Assembly (NCBI RefSeq): GCF_021130785.1
Contig: NC_060207.1
Location: 195,622,001-195,686,000 of the forward strand
DNA from: Homalodisca vitripennis
Lineage: Eukaryota; Arthropoda; Insecta; Hemiptera; Cicadellidae
Length of the DNA: 64,000 nucleotides
Reading direction: 5' to 3'
Part shown: one piece after another, positions 1-12,840 of the stretch
How the letters are laid out: the number at the start of each line of letters is the position of its first letter
How positions within the stretch are numbered: the first letter of the stretch is position 1
Position numbers and translations under genes: made by a program
Notes under the pieces: generated by a model
Seen by the model: only the letters and a program-made list of their open reading frames with translations
What the model was told of the DNA's origin: nothing
Databases searched by the model: none

Positions 1-144
1 GATGAATATTAATTCAAGCCTTTAGTTAGAAACTTACGCATACCTAACTTTACCGTCTTAACACTAAAGAAGGACATTATATTTTTTCCAGTGATATATA
101 ATAACTTCTAGAGATGAACAGGGCTTGCCCCAGTGAAGTGATAT

Positions 145-645
145 TTGCCACCAATCAAATTTCCAGTAAACACGCGCCCTTTTGTGGTGAACTTTAATTA
201 AAAGTACACACGATGTTGGATTTGCACTCTCATCCGGGTTTAGAGATGACCTATAATGTATCATCATGATGTTTACTCTGATATTCAGCCGCATTGTTGT
301 TTTATAAATCATTAAATTAGTTTATACAGTATATCTCCACTACTAAAACATTTGAATTACCATAGCAAACAGAGAAGCACGTTTTATTCGATTATTTTTG
401 ATCGAATTTCAATAATGAAATATCTGCAAGAATCTGTCTGTATTAACAAATCCTTGTTAATTAGGCTACAATTCACAGTTTATTCTTGCACCTCGTACCA
501 AGTATTCGATCAATAGATACTCGTTTATATGTAAATAACTGCATCAGTCAGTTCGCTACATTCACTAGCTCGTTATCTTCTGTATTGTTGACAATAGCAA
601 AGACAACCTCAATTTTGTTTAGGTTTCCGTGGAAAGTCACACAGT
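145..645 (+). repeat. Dispersed repeat copy A (inverted partner near 57 kb)
   Basis: This stretch matches, in reverse complement, most of 57000-57515, with scattered substitutions and small indels throughout. Shared landmarks are the TAATTAAAAGTACACA block near 195, the GATTTATAAAACAACAATG-type block near 300, and the CAATAGATACT block near 511. A third, short copy lies at 41675-41750. Short open frames occur in the same places on both strands of the two long copies, but they are not kept open over the whole element, so I treat it as non-coding. I see no clear terminal inverted repeats or target duplication, so the class is unknown. Confidence 0.75.
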
Positions 646-857
646 CGATTAGGATTCTTAAATTTGATAAACCAATAATCTTCGTAGCGCTTGTAATTAT
701 AAGTGAATGCGGTCCATGAATTAGTCTAAAACGTTAATTCCTGCTAGTTATCAGTCCTTTCAGAATAATATATATATATATATACACATTCTACATATTC
801 TTGTAGATATTTCATTATTGAAATTCGATAAAAAATAATCGAAAAAAACGTGCTTCT
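373..857. repeat. Inverted repeat arms inside and beside copy A
   Basis: Positions 373-436 reappear as the reverse complement at 793-857. The arms run from AGAAGCACGTTTT through the TCGAATTTCAATAATGAAAT block to the ATCTGCAAGAAT block, with few mismatches. About 355 bases separate them. The right arm is therefore a second, oppositely oriented fragment of the same repeat family, or the element folds back on itself. Confidence 0.8.
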
Positions 858-876
858 ACTATATAGGGTAAACCAT

Positions 877-909
877 ACAGTCATTGGCACTAGTACAGTC
901 ATTGGCACT
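877..909 (+). repeat. Short tandem duplication
   Basis: A 15-base block, ACAGTCATTGGCACT, occurs at 877-891 and again at 895-909. It is a local duplication with no evident function. Confidence 0.9.
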
Positions 910-3106
910 TTGTAATTATTTTGTTCATTACAAGATTTAGGTTGGCAGCATTGAATGCCAACATAGTTCATTAGATACTCTTAACAGTTCTCCCCAATTG
1001 GTATTGTGATGTTTGCAGATAGACTGCACGTGGTGTCTGGAAAAATTATTTTTAGTATAGGTAAGCTTTTTCTGTTGATCTTCTTGTGAATTCCTTTAGA
1101 GTTGCTTCTCTGTACTATGTTATTTTCCCTTTGATAAGATAAATCTTTGCAACTAAGACAATGATAGCTGTAATGTAGAAGGAGTTGAAACCATTTTTGA
1201 TAGGTTTTAAGTTAAATAAAGTATATAATAATATGTTTTAATTGGCCTTGTTACCATAAAAATTTGACCCAAATTTTGTGGGATTAATTTATTCCTTTTT
1301 AGGATCTCATTTTTTATGTAAAACCACACGCAAAAACTAAAATAAATACAGAAGACCTATGTTTATGGGCGATATGAGTTTGTCTTAAACTGTGCAATAA
1401 TGTGAATTACTTTAACCAGATATTTACGAGACACTCTGTATTACATATACAGCCTAATATCACAGTAATAATATATTATTCTCAAAATTATCTTCTGATT
1501 ATTACCTATCTCATATGAAGATATTGAAAATACACTGAATAAGAATTCCATCAATATATTATATGCATGTTCAATAAAACGAGGGAACTTGAAAAAGTTT
1601 ATTTATTTTGTTGTACTGACATGTTTCGGAACTAAGCCCATAATAACAGTAACATTTTTAACGATAGGAAAATTCCCAAAAGTAAATACTTCTCACTTAA
1701 AGATACTATAAGGTTTGTTATGAACACTCTAAAATTTTAAATTTCCATCACTTTTCTCTCTTTATTTAATATTTTCTGTCATTATACATTATGATCGGTT
1801 GAGTTTCCAATAATTATAATAACATTGTTTTATTTTACAGTACTGTAAATCACAATGATTACTCTGGCTTTATAACTCCCATTAAAAATATAGTTTTACA
1901 TTTTAGACTCTTGACATTATTAATACTACTAGAAATAAAAAAAAGAGTGTATTTAAGAAAACTAGTTGAAGTATTTACGATATTAATGACCCAAAAAATC
2001 CAGTCTAACGAATCATCTTAATCAAACGTTGATTCCTTTTTTTACTTTTATAGCAATACCTAGAAAGTTTCTATGTCTTAGATGGTAACATCAAGTAATT
2101 TACGGGTATTAACTCAATATTAATTAATATTTAACAATAGTAACTCATCACGTGAAGTTTAGCCGTGATATTTATATTTACAATACATTGCGAGCATACT
2201 GATCTATATGAACAATTTGGTACTTTGGTATTATGTGGAGGCCACTATTCACGGAGGAGAATGCAGTGGCCTCCGTAGCCTTACGGATGGTTAGGGTCAT
2301 TTCAAATCGGGACTCTCTCGACCTCAGATCACGACCCAGATCTTCCAAATTTTCCGACGCCACATCACGTTTGACAATCTTGCGAAAATAGATAAAAATC
2401 ACTTGAGATGTACTTAATTTTAAGCTGTGAGTTTTTTAAGACTTTATGTTTATAATACATGCACACCTATGTACCTACTTATGTAGCCTAATAAAAAATA
2501 GTAACCAGATATAGGGTTGCCTCCTTCTTGCATTTATTTAAATTTAATTAATTTACGATTTACTTGATATTTAATTAAAACATTATTTATTTATTTATAA
2601 AAATCGTTGTGAATTTGCCCCCTTCTATTTATTATGAAAATAAATACAAAAAACAATTTTTCTAAAAGTATTTCAATGTAAAACCTTTTTAAACAAATGT
2701 GAAAGAATAAATTATTCAAAGTTGCATGTAACGCTATCTCTCATGTACAATTGGGTAACCTCACAGGCTAGGCTTTGAACTAACAGCAGCGTTAGGGTGT
2801 GAAGGATTCAATGGAGCCTAAGGTGACATATTCACCCCATTAGTCACAGTGTGGCATCCAATCCTCTTATCATAATGACGTAATTTTTCATGCTTACTTC
2901 GAGCAAACTTGCTAGCTTGATATTGCCTTATATAACATATAACTAGACAGCGTTGCAATTTGCCATCATAACTGTTTACTAATAAGGGTCTTATATATAT
3001 TCTTGTATACAAATTAATAATATCTTCTAAATATTGCATATCAGTGTATTTGTGTAATATTATGGTACTTTGTTAAAATGGATAATAATAGGGTTATTTA
3101 TTTAAT
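910..3106. other. Gene-free AT-rich stretch
   Basis: No convincing gene or repeat boundary was found here. The only unusual part is a GC-richer patch at 2230-2360, which contains a hairpin listed separately. Confidence 0.5.
2236..2275. other. Hairpin in a GC-richer patch
   Basis: GGAGGCCACT near 2237 pairs perfectly with AGTGGCCTCC near 2265, giving a 10-bp stem. The patch 2230-2400 is GC-richer than its surroundings and is open on the minus strand for about 74 codons (2178-2402). That peptide is not recognised and there is no clear splice acceptor, so it is not called as an exon. Confidence 0.55.
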
Positions 3107-3294
3107 AGCTGAGTGTTAGCGAAGCATATCACTCTTGGGGCTGAAAATATTTAATTTCTGTCTGTCTGTCTCTGCATGATACCTAAAAAACGATAAAACG
3201 ACTTAAGGACTTTGAATTTTGAAAAACCTTCATTTGTATATAAACAACAACGAGATTGATGATGATGCATATAACGCCATGGGATTTGGCTGAT
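3107..3294 (-). repeat. Dispersed repeat with CAGACAGACAGA core, copy 1
   Basis: On the minus strand this reads CAGCCAAATCCCATGG, then TTTAAGT-type and AGACAGACAGACAG blocks, then a GAGTGATA...CACTCAGC end. The same order is found on the plus strand at 49214-49395 and, without the last part, at 10748-10912. The three copies are diverged. The ending of copies 1 and 3 is itself a loose inverted repeat (AGTGATA near TATCACT). The transposon class is unknown. Confidence 0.65.
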
Positions 3295-3299
3295 CGTTC

Positions 3300-4503
3300 G
3301 GAAACATTTTTATATTGGTTTTAATGGTAACCATCATGGCAACAAGAAAATATGAGAATAAATACATTTGCTGAGAAGAAGAAGCTGAGTATAATCATAT
3401 TATGAGATTAAAACATGACATATGGATATTCAAGTAATCAACGGAAAAAGATTAGAATGAAAAGTTAATTTAAATAGCTGATGACAAGATTTAATTTTAC
3501 CACATTCTTAAAATGTACTAACCACACTACCTCACCAGAACTTTTATTATTTATATGTTTTGAAACCTAAGTGAATAAATACAGTGTGAATGTATGATGT
3601 GGTAAGATTTAGGTTATCTACAGACTTTAAATTGTGCATGAAAGCTCATTTATCCACAGACAAGAATGAATTCTACGGTGTTGCATGGATTGATCGCGGA
3701 GTTTGGCCAGCGTCGTTGAAGCCATCTTATTAGGTTGAAAACAATCTCTCTGTCTGCATCATGTAAAAATTTGTTTTTAGTCAGATAGCTGTCCGTGCGT
3801 CTTACTTGTGTGTCTACAGCATATTAAAATTTTGCATACGGTACTATTAGCTTGTACTACCTTGTAAAGAAAAATAAATTATTGATAAGCACTAAGTCTA
3901 TATTGGTTTACGTTATATTGCCGACAGAACTAAAATTCTAGTTTTAAAAAGCTAATGAGTTAAAAATATAATATGTTTCATCGCGTTGAGTTAGTGAATG
4001 TTACTATTATTCTTTTTAAAACAAGTTTTCATTATTATTCATTGTCATGGCAGGAATCCAGCCAGGTACAAAAACACATGTAAGGAAGCTAGATCTTACC
4101 ACTTTTTGAAAGCATCAAAGTTTAGATCCTGATTCAGTGTTATTTTATTTTCCCTTATCTATTGAAAATCATAGGATATTATGAGCTCTCTTAAATGTTG
4201 ATAAGATGATGATCACGAATTGAAGATTTAACTCCGCCGACACTAGAATTTTTTAATAAACTTGTGGTTTTTAGACATCTCAAAGGTTTGTTTCATGTGC
4301 TATCATTATGTCAATAAAGGGATTTTTACTTTATATTTCTTTATGTATTTATAACAATAATAATCTCTCAGATACAAGCAAAATATGTATGTTAGTGTTT
4401 AATTTTTAAGGTTTTAATATGGTGGCTGTTAACATTTTGGAAAATAAATCGTTGTTATTCATCATTGACTAAAAAAATATATATTTTTAACGCTGAAATA
4501 ATT
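3300..4503. other. Gene-free AT-rich stretch
   Basis: I see no open frame of interest, no tandem repeat and no element boundary up to the TTAA that begins the piggyBac-type element. Confidence 0.45.
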
Positions 4504-4523
4504 TTAACCCTCCATCGGGCGCT
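4504..4523 (+). repeat. Left terminal inverted repeat
   Basis: This 20-bp end includes the TTAA target site and is the reverse complement of 5418-5437. Confidence 0.9.
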
Positions 4524-5417
4524 AAACGGAGTTTTCCTCCGTGTATGTTTTATTATTAAAAATAGTACTACTTTTCTGATGTCGGCAGTCGTTTCCCGCA
4601 GTGTACTTCACGACCATCTTTCGGGGAAACGAAAAAATAGCCTCCCGCTTTTATTTATCAAAATGTGTCAGTATGAGGTCTACTTCCGTGCGTGACTGGA
4701 CGATTCCTCCGTGAGCGCCCAATGGTGTGTTTGTAGTGCTTGGACGAAATCACCGTGAGCGCCTTATTGTGTTTAGTTTTTATGTTGTAATAATCCGTGT
4801 GCGCCTAAATGTGTGACCTGTGATGGTTTCTTTTTAAATTTTACTATATATTTTATTTGAATTTTGTGAAATGGAGAATGAAGACGAGAGACTTGTTAGT
4901 ACAGTACCAGTGTGCTAGGGAACATTTCAGTAATGATTATGGAGTGAAAATTGTCGCTATAACAACCAGAAGGAAAATGTTTTGAAATTTTGTGCAGTGT
5001 GTAAAAAAATTTTTAGTAAAGAATAAATTTTTATTTCAGAGCAATAATTGACATTACAATTGTATAATATCTCAAGAATTGAAGTAAGTTGTTTTTGTAA
5101 GAAGTTAAAAACTAAGTTAATTTCCATACATATTTACAGAAGGTTAAACATTTTTACAATTAATTGCATTATTCCTTAAAATTAATCATGTTGTTATTAT
5201 ACAATAACATTTTTTAAGATTTTGAATTTCTTATTTGGAAAATTCATTACATAAGAGTGTAATTTTTATTAAATTTCTAAAAATGAATATATATTACATT
5301 GTAATTAAATCAGTATGAATATTTAAACAAATAAAAACAGTTTAAACGATTATGATATCCATTATTCGCCAACCTGGAGGAAACCTCCGTGAGCGCCTGA
5401 TGGTGTTTCTAATTTTA

Positions 5418-5437
5418 AGCGCCCGATGGAGGGTTAA
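5418..5437 (-). repeat. Right terminal inverted repeat
   Basis: This 20-bp end mirrors 4504-4523 and finishes at the TTAA target site. Confidence 0.9.
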
Positions 5438-7198
5438 TGGAAGTGTGTGTTTACGAAGTTATTGTTATTTTTAAAAAGTGTTAAGATAACGACTGTATAA
5501 ACAATTCTTAAGCGAACTGTAACATTGAATCGTTTGCATATGTTTACAAATATAATTTCTGATTGATTGCAGCTAAATAAAATTAATGCTTAAGATATTT
5601 GGTGTTTTTTAATATTTGAATGTATTATGAGTACACTTACGTGAATTATCGTGACATCGTTGTTGTGTAAATTAATCATTAAACTAGTAATAAATCAATA
5701 TTTTCACATTGGGATATCAAAGTCACATGTGAAACCTACTTTTCTTCCGACTAAGTCAGAAGGAGTATTTATGTTTGGTTTCAATAACTTATGTAAAAAT
5801 AAATAAATAATAATTAATACTATTCTTTAAGAATACATAAATCATCTCAATATCCGGTTTGCTGCTGAGATATTAGAACGCAGTATACAAAGAAAGTTCC
5901 GACGAGCTGTGTGGACTTCTAGAACCTCTTACCGCTTGCTTCCGAATCAATTTATGTTAATTCGGTCTAATATAAATTTCCTTATGTTGATATACTATAC
6001 AAATATTTGTATCAGTAATAGTTTATAATTACCGACTTGGTGAATATAAATAAAATATTTATTCACAAAGTAAACCATAACTATTTACGTATGTATCACC
6101 ATCCAGCTACTACCATCATCCAGTAATGGAGGACCAACATTAAAACTATTCACTACTTTAATTTATTTTAGCTATCACTTAAGTAAGTTTTATGTTTTCA
6201 GAAGGCTTTGTCAAAACATTACGCATTTCATTATTAATAATTTGCGGTCCCATCTATTCATAGTAATTATCTTTCTAATTATAAACACGGACGGATAATG
6301 TAATTAACTAATAACGTACAACTTGCTCTAAAGGATTTGTCCAAAGTAAAGTCTCCAAGAGATATATTTACGAGATTACTTGTAAGTAGCTGTTTAATAT
6401 AAAGGGATCTGACAACTTTGAGAAAGCAGAACGTTCCTTTACGCTTTGAAAGTTTGAAGCTTTGGAGAGACTTCATGTAAAATCATGTAAAATTAAATTT
6501 TAATACATTTTGATATTCAATATTTTACGAGGGATATTTACAATAATTTGCGTATTTGTGTGTATATGAGTCATTGAAAGAATTATTTACGTCAATGCTA
6601 CAGAAGTAGTCTTTACTCCAATTAAATCACAGGCAAATTCTTCACAGCCACAACTTTGAAATTAGATTCATAGATTCTTTACCGTGACATTTGAAAAGGT
6701 GTCATATCCATATCGCTGATGACTAGCAGATCTTCCCACAATGACAATCTGTGATCACTAAAATAATGTCTGTTTGATTTAAATGTTGTCTTAAAACACA
6801 TAGATGAAATCAAACGTAGTCTTAGTATGACGTTTATCTTACTATATGATAATGATGTATTTGTTTATTCCAACAGATTTTAAGACGGAACAATATTTTT
6901 TTGGTCACTGTAAAACTAGTAACAGTGTAGAGGTGGGATTGAAATGCAACCTACCATTGGACTATATTGGTACGGGCTGTACTAAAGTACAGCCTCTTTC
7001 AAGGCTCCACTATTATTATCTAATAGATCTTCATTTAAAGCCTTTTATAAATAACTTAAACATACATAAACACAAATAAGTCGATTATGACCATCCAAAA
7101 TCGCCTAATAACAAAAACATTGAGACACTCTCTAATGTGACGCCTATGGTATCATGACTGCCGAGTACATCGAGTTGCTCCTAGGCATGCCTTGAATC
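5438..7198. other. Gene-free AT-rich stretch
   Basis: Only short, unrecognised open frames occur here, for example 6846-7079 (+). A small hairpin motif, TTCCGACTAAGTCAGAA (5745-5761), resembles ones at 15235 and 51221. Confidence 0.45.
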
Positions 7199-8075
7199 AG
7201 TTATGTTGATGGACAATATCCAAATAGAGAGAAAATCAAGATGGTACCAGTTTTGCCTTGTGTCGGGTATTGATCATGAAATATCCCAAATGGAGATAAA
7301 ATCCAGACGGTACCACCAGTCTTGCCTTTGGATAGTTATGAACATGGAAAATTCTCAAATAGAGATAAAATCGAGATGGTACTAATCTTGCCTTGGGTCA
7401 GTTATGATCTCAGAAAATTCCCGAAAGGAGAGAAATTCCAGATGATACCACCAGTATTTGCTGTAGATAGTTATGATCATGGAAAATCCTCGAATAGCGA
7501 TAAAATCGAGATGGTAAAACTCTTAGCTTCGGTTAGTTATGATTATAGAAAATACTCGAATATAGATAAAATCGAGATGGTACTAATCTTGCCTTGGGTC
7601 AGTTAGGATCTGAGAAAATCACCGAAAGGAGAGAAAAGCTTGACGACTCGAATATAGATAAAATCGAGATGGTACTAATCTTGCCTTGGGATAGTTATGA
7701 TAATGGAAAATCCAGATGGTATCATCAGTCTCGCATTGGGATAGTTATGATGATGGAAAATCCCCGAAAGGAGTGAAAATCCAGATGGTATCAGTCTTGC
7801 CTTGGGGTAATTATGATTATGGATAATCCCCATAAAGGGCGAAAATCTAGATGGCATCATCAGTCTTGCCTTAGGATAATTATGGTCATGGAAAATCCCT
7901 CAAAGGAGCGAAAATCCAGATGGTACCGTCGGTTTTGCCTTGAAACAGTTATGGTCATGAAAATTCCCAGAATAGAGAGAAAATCGAGATACTACCAGTC
8001 TTGCCTAGCGTCAGGTATGATCATAAAAATCTTCAGAGAGAATATTCAGATGATCCCAGGAATATTGAGTCAGGT
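7199..8075. repeat. Minisatellite, unit about 66 bp, about 13 copies
   Basis: Units begin with GTTATGATCATGGAAAAT-like blocks, continue through a GAGAGAAAATCCAGATGGTA-like block, and end with CTTGCCTTGGG. Starts can be placed near 7199, 7265, 7334, 7400, 7469, 7535, 7601, 7691, 7742, 7808, 7876, 7945 and 8013, mostly 66-69 bp apart, with one partial unit near 7641. Because 66 is a multiple of three, short frames stay open across units (for example 7322-7606 +), giving a 22-residue repeat with a DKIEMV core. Frames open on both strands and the frame shifts between units, so coding is unlikely. Confidence 0.9.
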
Positions 8076-9530
8076 CTGACAAACAAAAATATCTATTACT
8101 CAGAAAGAAAATGTGTATAATTTCTTAAGTTTTGCAATTATTTATGCATGAAATTAAAAGGTTCAATGGTATGACACTTTAAAGATTAAAACAGGAAAAT
8201 GTCCTGTGAAATAAGGAACGTGTAAAGTAAAAACAATTACACACGTGCTGCTCAGCATTAGCTTAATACATTCTGTGGTGCTTAAGCATAACACACGTTT
8301 GAGTGTATAATGTTATTTTATGCAGTGGCAGATGTGCTAAAAAGCTACTTGTCCGTGTTATTCCGTATTGAGCTGTAGATGGTTATAAAAAAATATTACT
8401 CCCGTAAGCTTTTCATACATGTGACTCAGGTAATTTAAGAACAAACATTTCAGTTTACGTTTTCTTTTTTTTTTTTTTTACTATTTGAATTTTATAATAT
8501 AATTGTACTTGTGAACCCGATACATAGAAAAGATTAAGAAACCTTAACAAATTATGAACAGTAAAACTGTTTCATTTACAACTTCCGTGTGCCTTTTCAG
8601 ATATACTGAATATCAGCTATCTACGTTTAAAACTCTATATCTGACTAACTAAACATATAAAATGCTTTATAGTACCATATTAAATGCCAGTGCCGGTATT
8701 ATTATTAATATCATTTTTAGGGATTTAGTTCAATAATCCTTCCAATGTTTCGCACGATACAATCAATATTTGTGAAATCTAGCTGTTGATCTCGTTAAGA
8801 TTTGAATATCTCAATATGGACATTCATTCAGCTACAAAAATATGGATATGTGTACGATAAAAATGTATTTAATAACACAAAGTTCTCTATAAACACTGCA
8901 TTACTCACACATTATTCAGGCCTAACCCTGTAGTTTTTACCTTGTATCTTTAAATAATACGAATATTATAACTAAATTACATATATTAAATAGAAAGAAG
9001 AATGTCAGTAAGATCTAGGAACTTGCATGGTTGCCATATATACTATATCACACATTTTGTAGGTTTTTAAGACGGGATGCAGATTCTTGTATTTTGAGAG
9101 TATTATATTTGTTTTTAGTTTGATTTTCTTAATCATTTGATAAATTTCAATTCATTAATCTCGATTTAAAAACATATCTTGCATTATATTATTCCTTATA
9201 ATTATGTAATTAAGTAATTTATAATTTAAATTATGTTCTGTTAATACCTATTGCATTATTATTCTTTTTTTATTATTATTGTCTTGTTTATTAGATGAAA
9301 TTAATTTCATGTTCTTTGTAAATTAGTAAAAAAATTAGTAAATTGTAAAAAAAGTTATAATTACAATTAAAAGATGTGTAGCCCTTTTATGTTAATATCC
9401 ATGACTTAAATTTTTGGGTATGATTATATATAGATTGCTTAAAAAATTTAAAACTTCTTTTAAACTTCCTGCTTGACTTTAGAGTACAAATATTGATAAT
9501 TTTGTTTTTGTTGAGCTTTTTCTACTATAT
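8076..9530. other. Gene-free AT-rich stretch
   Basis: A T-rich run lies near 8464-8479. Otherwise I see no gene, repeat or element boundary. Confidence 0.45.
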
Positions 9531-9534
9531 TCTG

Positions 9535-9900
9535 TCTCTAAGTCTTTCCGGCCTTTGGCAGACCCTAGCCTTCGAGAGCTCTCAGCCTAAAATATGGCTT
9601 TCATATCCGGCATATGGAAGTCTCGATTTTCGACAGTCCTTGGCCTCACACTCGGCTTGGACACTGGATAGTCCTAGCGTTCTCTGAGGGTCTGCGGCCT
9701 TTGACAATACCTAACCTCTGGCGATTCTTAACCCAGCGGTTCCTCGCCTTTGGGAACTTCCAGTCTCTGGAATTTCCCGGCCTTCAAAACACCACGGAGT
9801 TATGCATGTAATAGCCTTGGGAGCTCTCATCCTCTAAAACTTCCGTCCTCTGGCAAGTCTCGGCCATTGGCAGACTCGAGCCCCTGACCGTCCCCTACAT
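9535..9900. repeat. GC-richer degenerate short-period repeat
   Basis: Blocks such as CCTTTGGCAGACC, CTCTGGCAAGTCTCGG, CCTCTGGCGATTCTTAACC and CATTGGCAGACTCGAG recur at loose spacing of about 18-25 bp. Composition is clearly more GC-rich than on either side. Two overlapping plus-strand frames are open here (9493-9687, 9614-9811), but they are low in information and look like by-products of the repeat. Confidence 0.65.
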
Positions 9901-12225
9901 GTACCAACTCCAGACCTGTAGCATATTTGAGCTTCATAGAGGTAAAGCCAATTTAAAAATAGCAACAGTAATTCAATATTTTTAAACTCGTATAGTATAT
10001 CAAATAACTTGTAGATAGATTATCTCATTCTTTATACATCACCACAAAATACCGAATAGAATTATTGCTCATTCCCTATTTGAAATGTAAATTTTAACCA
10101 TTCTATCCAGTCTTAGTAGTCACCAGCTAAATAACCTTTTCAAAAGAAGTTTTTTAGGATTGTTTTCCATACCTGGTTTACCCGCTACATTATTACAATA
10201 AAAGTACACCAGATTTTCCACCAATACTGTCTTATAAGTTTCATATTACGGTTCATGCTATTTAATGGTTTTTCTGTTTAGAATTGCAAATTGAATAGAT
10301 GATTTTAATGTTTTTTATATAAACCAAGTCTATAAAAAAATTCTACACAAGGCAAAAGAGTACACCAAACCACGAGTCGCGTAAGTCGCTAAAGTTGCAT
10401 AAATAATTTAAAATATATACATAAATTCATTCTCTAGATGAGGTATTCTATAAGTTGGATATGTACAATCATAGGACCCATTCTTTTCTATGTCGAAATT
10501 GCAGTTTCATGCAAAATTAAAAAAAATCTACAGTTAGTACACTGGACTGAAATAAAACTTTGTTACCAATGTTCAACATTGACTTTCCACTCTATTATTT
10601 ATTTTCTTTTTACTTCATTTATAAAAGTGTCACATGTTAAAATCTCATGTTAGTGTACTAAATTTACTTACAAATCGATTTATTCCGCTATTTCCTCTTT
10701 CTAATCATGGTCACCTATAAGAGAAACATAAAAACTATATTCTAAAACTCAGCCAAATCTTGTGAAATGACAAGCCCCATCATCGAACTAAGTGTTCCCA
10801 TGTAGAAATGAATCTGTATACAAACTTTAAATTCTCTAGGTCAGTTCGTTTTCGACATATCGTCTAAGAAAGACAGAAAGAAATAAAAAAATTACATCCC
10901 AATCGAGTAATAGATTAAAAGATTAAGTATGGTAATTTTAATTTTATAATACATTAAAACGTTATTTTATAAGACCGTGAAAAAACGTAATTTCTGCTGC
11001 AATAAAGTTGCACTAATTAAGTTAAAATTTACAAAGAGGTGGTTTACTAAAACCCAACCGCTAGAGAATCGGTGCCAATGTAGGTCAACCGCGGAAACCA
11101 CCTATCGCTGGAAGCACTGCCGCAAATTGGAACTGTTAACATGAATATAGAAACATTAATAGATACATAGATTGCCAATTATTGAATCATCAATTAATAT
11201 GTTTCGAAGAAACAAGGTAGCCAATGGTATAACGTGGGCTCCGCAAAAATTATATATTTATAATGGTTTCAAAATTGTTTTAAAACTTTAATAAGTAACA
11301 AAATCAACATGTGAACTGTTAAATTTGGGGTTCCTTTGTTACATTGTTTCTGATTAGAAAAGGAAGACTCTAGTATTGTTACGTTGACCAAGGTCATATT
11401 ATATCCCTTAGTGCAGCTGAACATTGTACGTGTATACCACACTGCTGTCACCTGAAACTCTTATATACTGAAAGTAGATATTGTCATAACATCCCGGTGG
11501 CTGAAACGTTACAAAGTAAACTTTATTTATTTATTTGTTGATATTTCTCAGTGATTTTATTGTACATTTAGCAGTACTGCAATGCTTAAAGTGTATAGTA
11601 AGTAAATAATAGAGTCCTGCCACCAGGATAAAAGTAATCTAGTTTAATTATTAGATAGCTAGCAAATCATAAATAAAATCATAAGTAGAATATATCCGAA
11701 ATATAATGGTAAATTTTGAAAAACTTCACTATTAGCCTAGTTAAAAAATAAATTTTTCCTTGTATTTAAATTTAAACAGTAAATATTTATGGTAAAATCC
11801 ACGGGTTAATAGAGCTAATAACATGCCGCCTTTTACCACACTAAACAGAAAACACAATCTTTATGCAAGATAGTCTGATTTGGCAAATACCTAAATTGTT
11901 TATTGTTGCGCAAAGTATTTTTTTCATGCAATTTAACAAAGTTTTAGTATAATATCAAAATAATAGAATATGGTGTAAGAGTAACGTATATTTCCTTAAG
12001 AACAGTAGCTCATTGATTGTTATATAGAATAATTAATGCAGGTATAATGTTAAATCAGGCTAAAACGCCAATTGAGTAGTTACAAACAAACTTAAAGCTG
12101 GATTTTGAGGGTTGTGGGAGGATAGATTACAACGAGGTAAAATATGTTTAAATAGGTTCATAAATTATGAATTTGAAATGAAGAACTGAAGCTGGTTGTT
12201 GAATTTACGGTAATTGATTCTTATC
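9901..12225. other. Gene-free stretch with one dispersed repeat copy
   Basis: Apart from the repeat at 10748-10912, no gene or element is seen. Short open frames (10438-10653 +, 11269-11451 -) have no recognisable content. Confidence 0.45.
10748..10912 (+). repeat. Dispersed repeat with AGACAGAAAGA core, copy 2
   Basis: This aligns with 49214-49350: ACTCAGCCAAATC, AAACTTTAAATTCTCTAGGTCAG, GACAGAAAGAAA and ATCCCAATCGAGTAATAGA blocks occur in the same order and spacing. It is a diverged member of the family also found at 3107-3294. Confidence 0.6.
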
Positions 12226-12238
12226 ACATTGGACCACT

Positions 12239-12262
12239 GGTTTTGTACCACGATACAAAACC
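12239..12262. other. Perfect hairpin
   Basis: GGTTTTGTA (12239-12247) and TACAAAACC (12254-12262) form a 9-bp stem with a 6-base loop. Flanking bases extend the pairing imperfectly. Function is unknown. Confidence 0.75.
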
Positions 12263-12840
12263 TGGTAGTCTTAAACAGCACAGTCAAAACCGTGTTTAAA
12301 GTATTTACAAAATTTCATTATCACTTTTTATTTCCATTACAGTTTTTTCAGTAATTCACGTTCTCAGGAGGAGGGAAAACACGAATATCAAACAAATATG
12401 GTACTAAAAAACAATACAAAAGTTCTTTTACGGCACAAACATTTTAAGTAAACGTGAACCACGCCGGATGCAAAGGGGACCAAAATCAAAAATCTCGAAA
12501 GATACCAGGCTAGTTAACCATCTTAAACCTAGCGACACCACTCGAGATAGAAGTTCTAGAAACAATGAAACAATATGGTCGAAAGGACGCTACCGGCCAA
12601 AAGTTTGCCTAGATGGATCACGGCTATTCCTTTAAAAATTTAGCGTGACCTCTGACCAATCAAAGACAAAAGGATGGACACCAGGTCTTTGCCAGACAAG
12701 AGAATCTGTTTGTATACAGCTAGCTGATATAGCTAATTGGAGTTATGTAAGAAAATTCATAGTAAACAAATGTTGTAAACACTGTATATTCCTGGTTTTA
12801 ACTACATTTTCTTGTATCAACCAGTGTGGAACGACGTTCT

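Larger units (their letters stand above)
4504..5437. mobile_element. Non-autonomous piggyBac-type element (TTAA-bounded)
   Basis: The element starts with TTAACCCTCCATCGGGCGCT (4504-4523) and ends with the near-perfect reverse complement AGCGCCCGATGGAGGGTTAA (5418-5437). A TTAA at each end with CCC next to it is the hallmark of piggyBac-superfamily insertions, which target and duplicate TTAA. At 934 bp it is too short to encode a transposase. Subterminal motifs of the form CCTCCGTGAGCGCC followed by a TGGTGT-like block recur (4706, 4752, 4794, 5384) and may be transposase-binding sites. A short frame starting MENEDE near 4872 and a C-x2-C-like frame near 4990 may be leftovers of coding sequence, but this is speculative. 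Its ends differ from those of the element at 60 kb beyond TTAACCCT, so it is a separate family. Confidence 0.9.
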
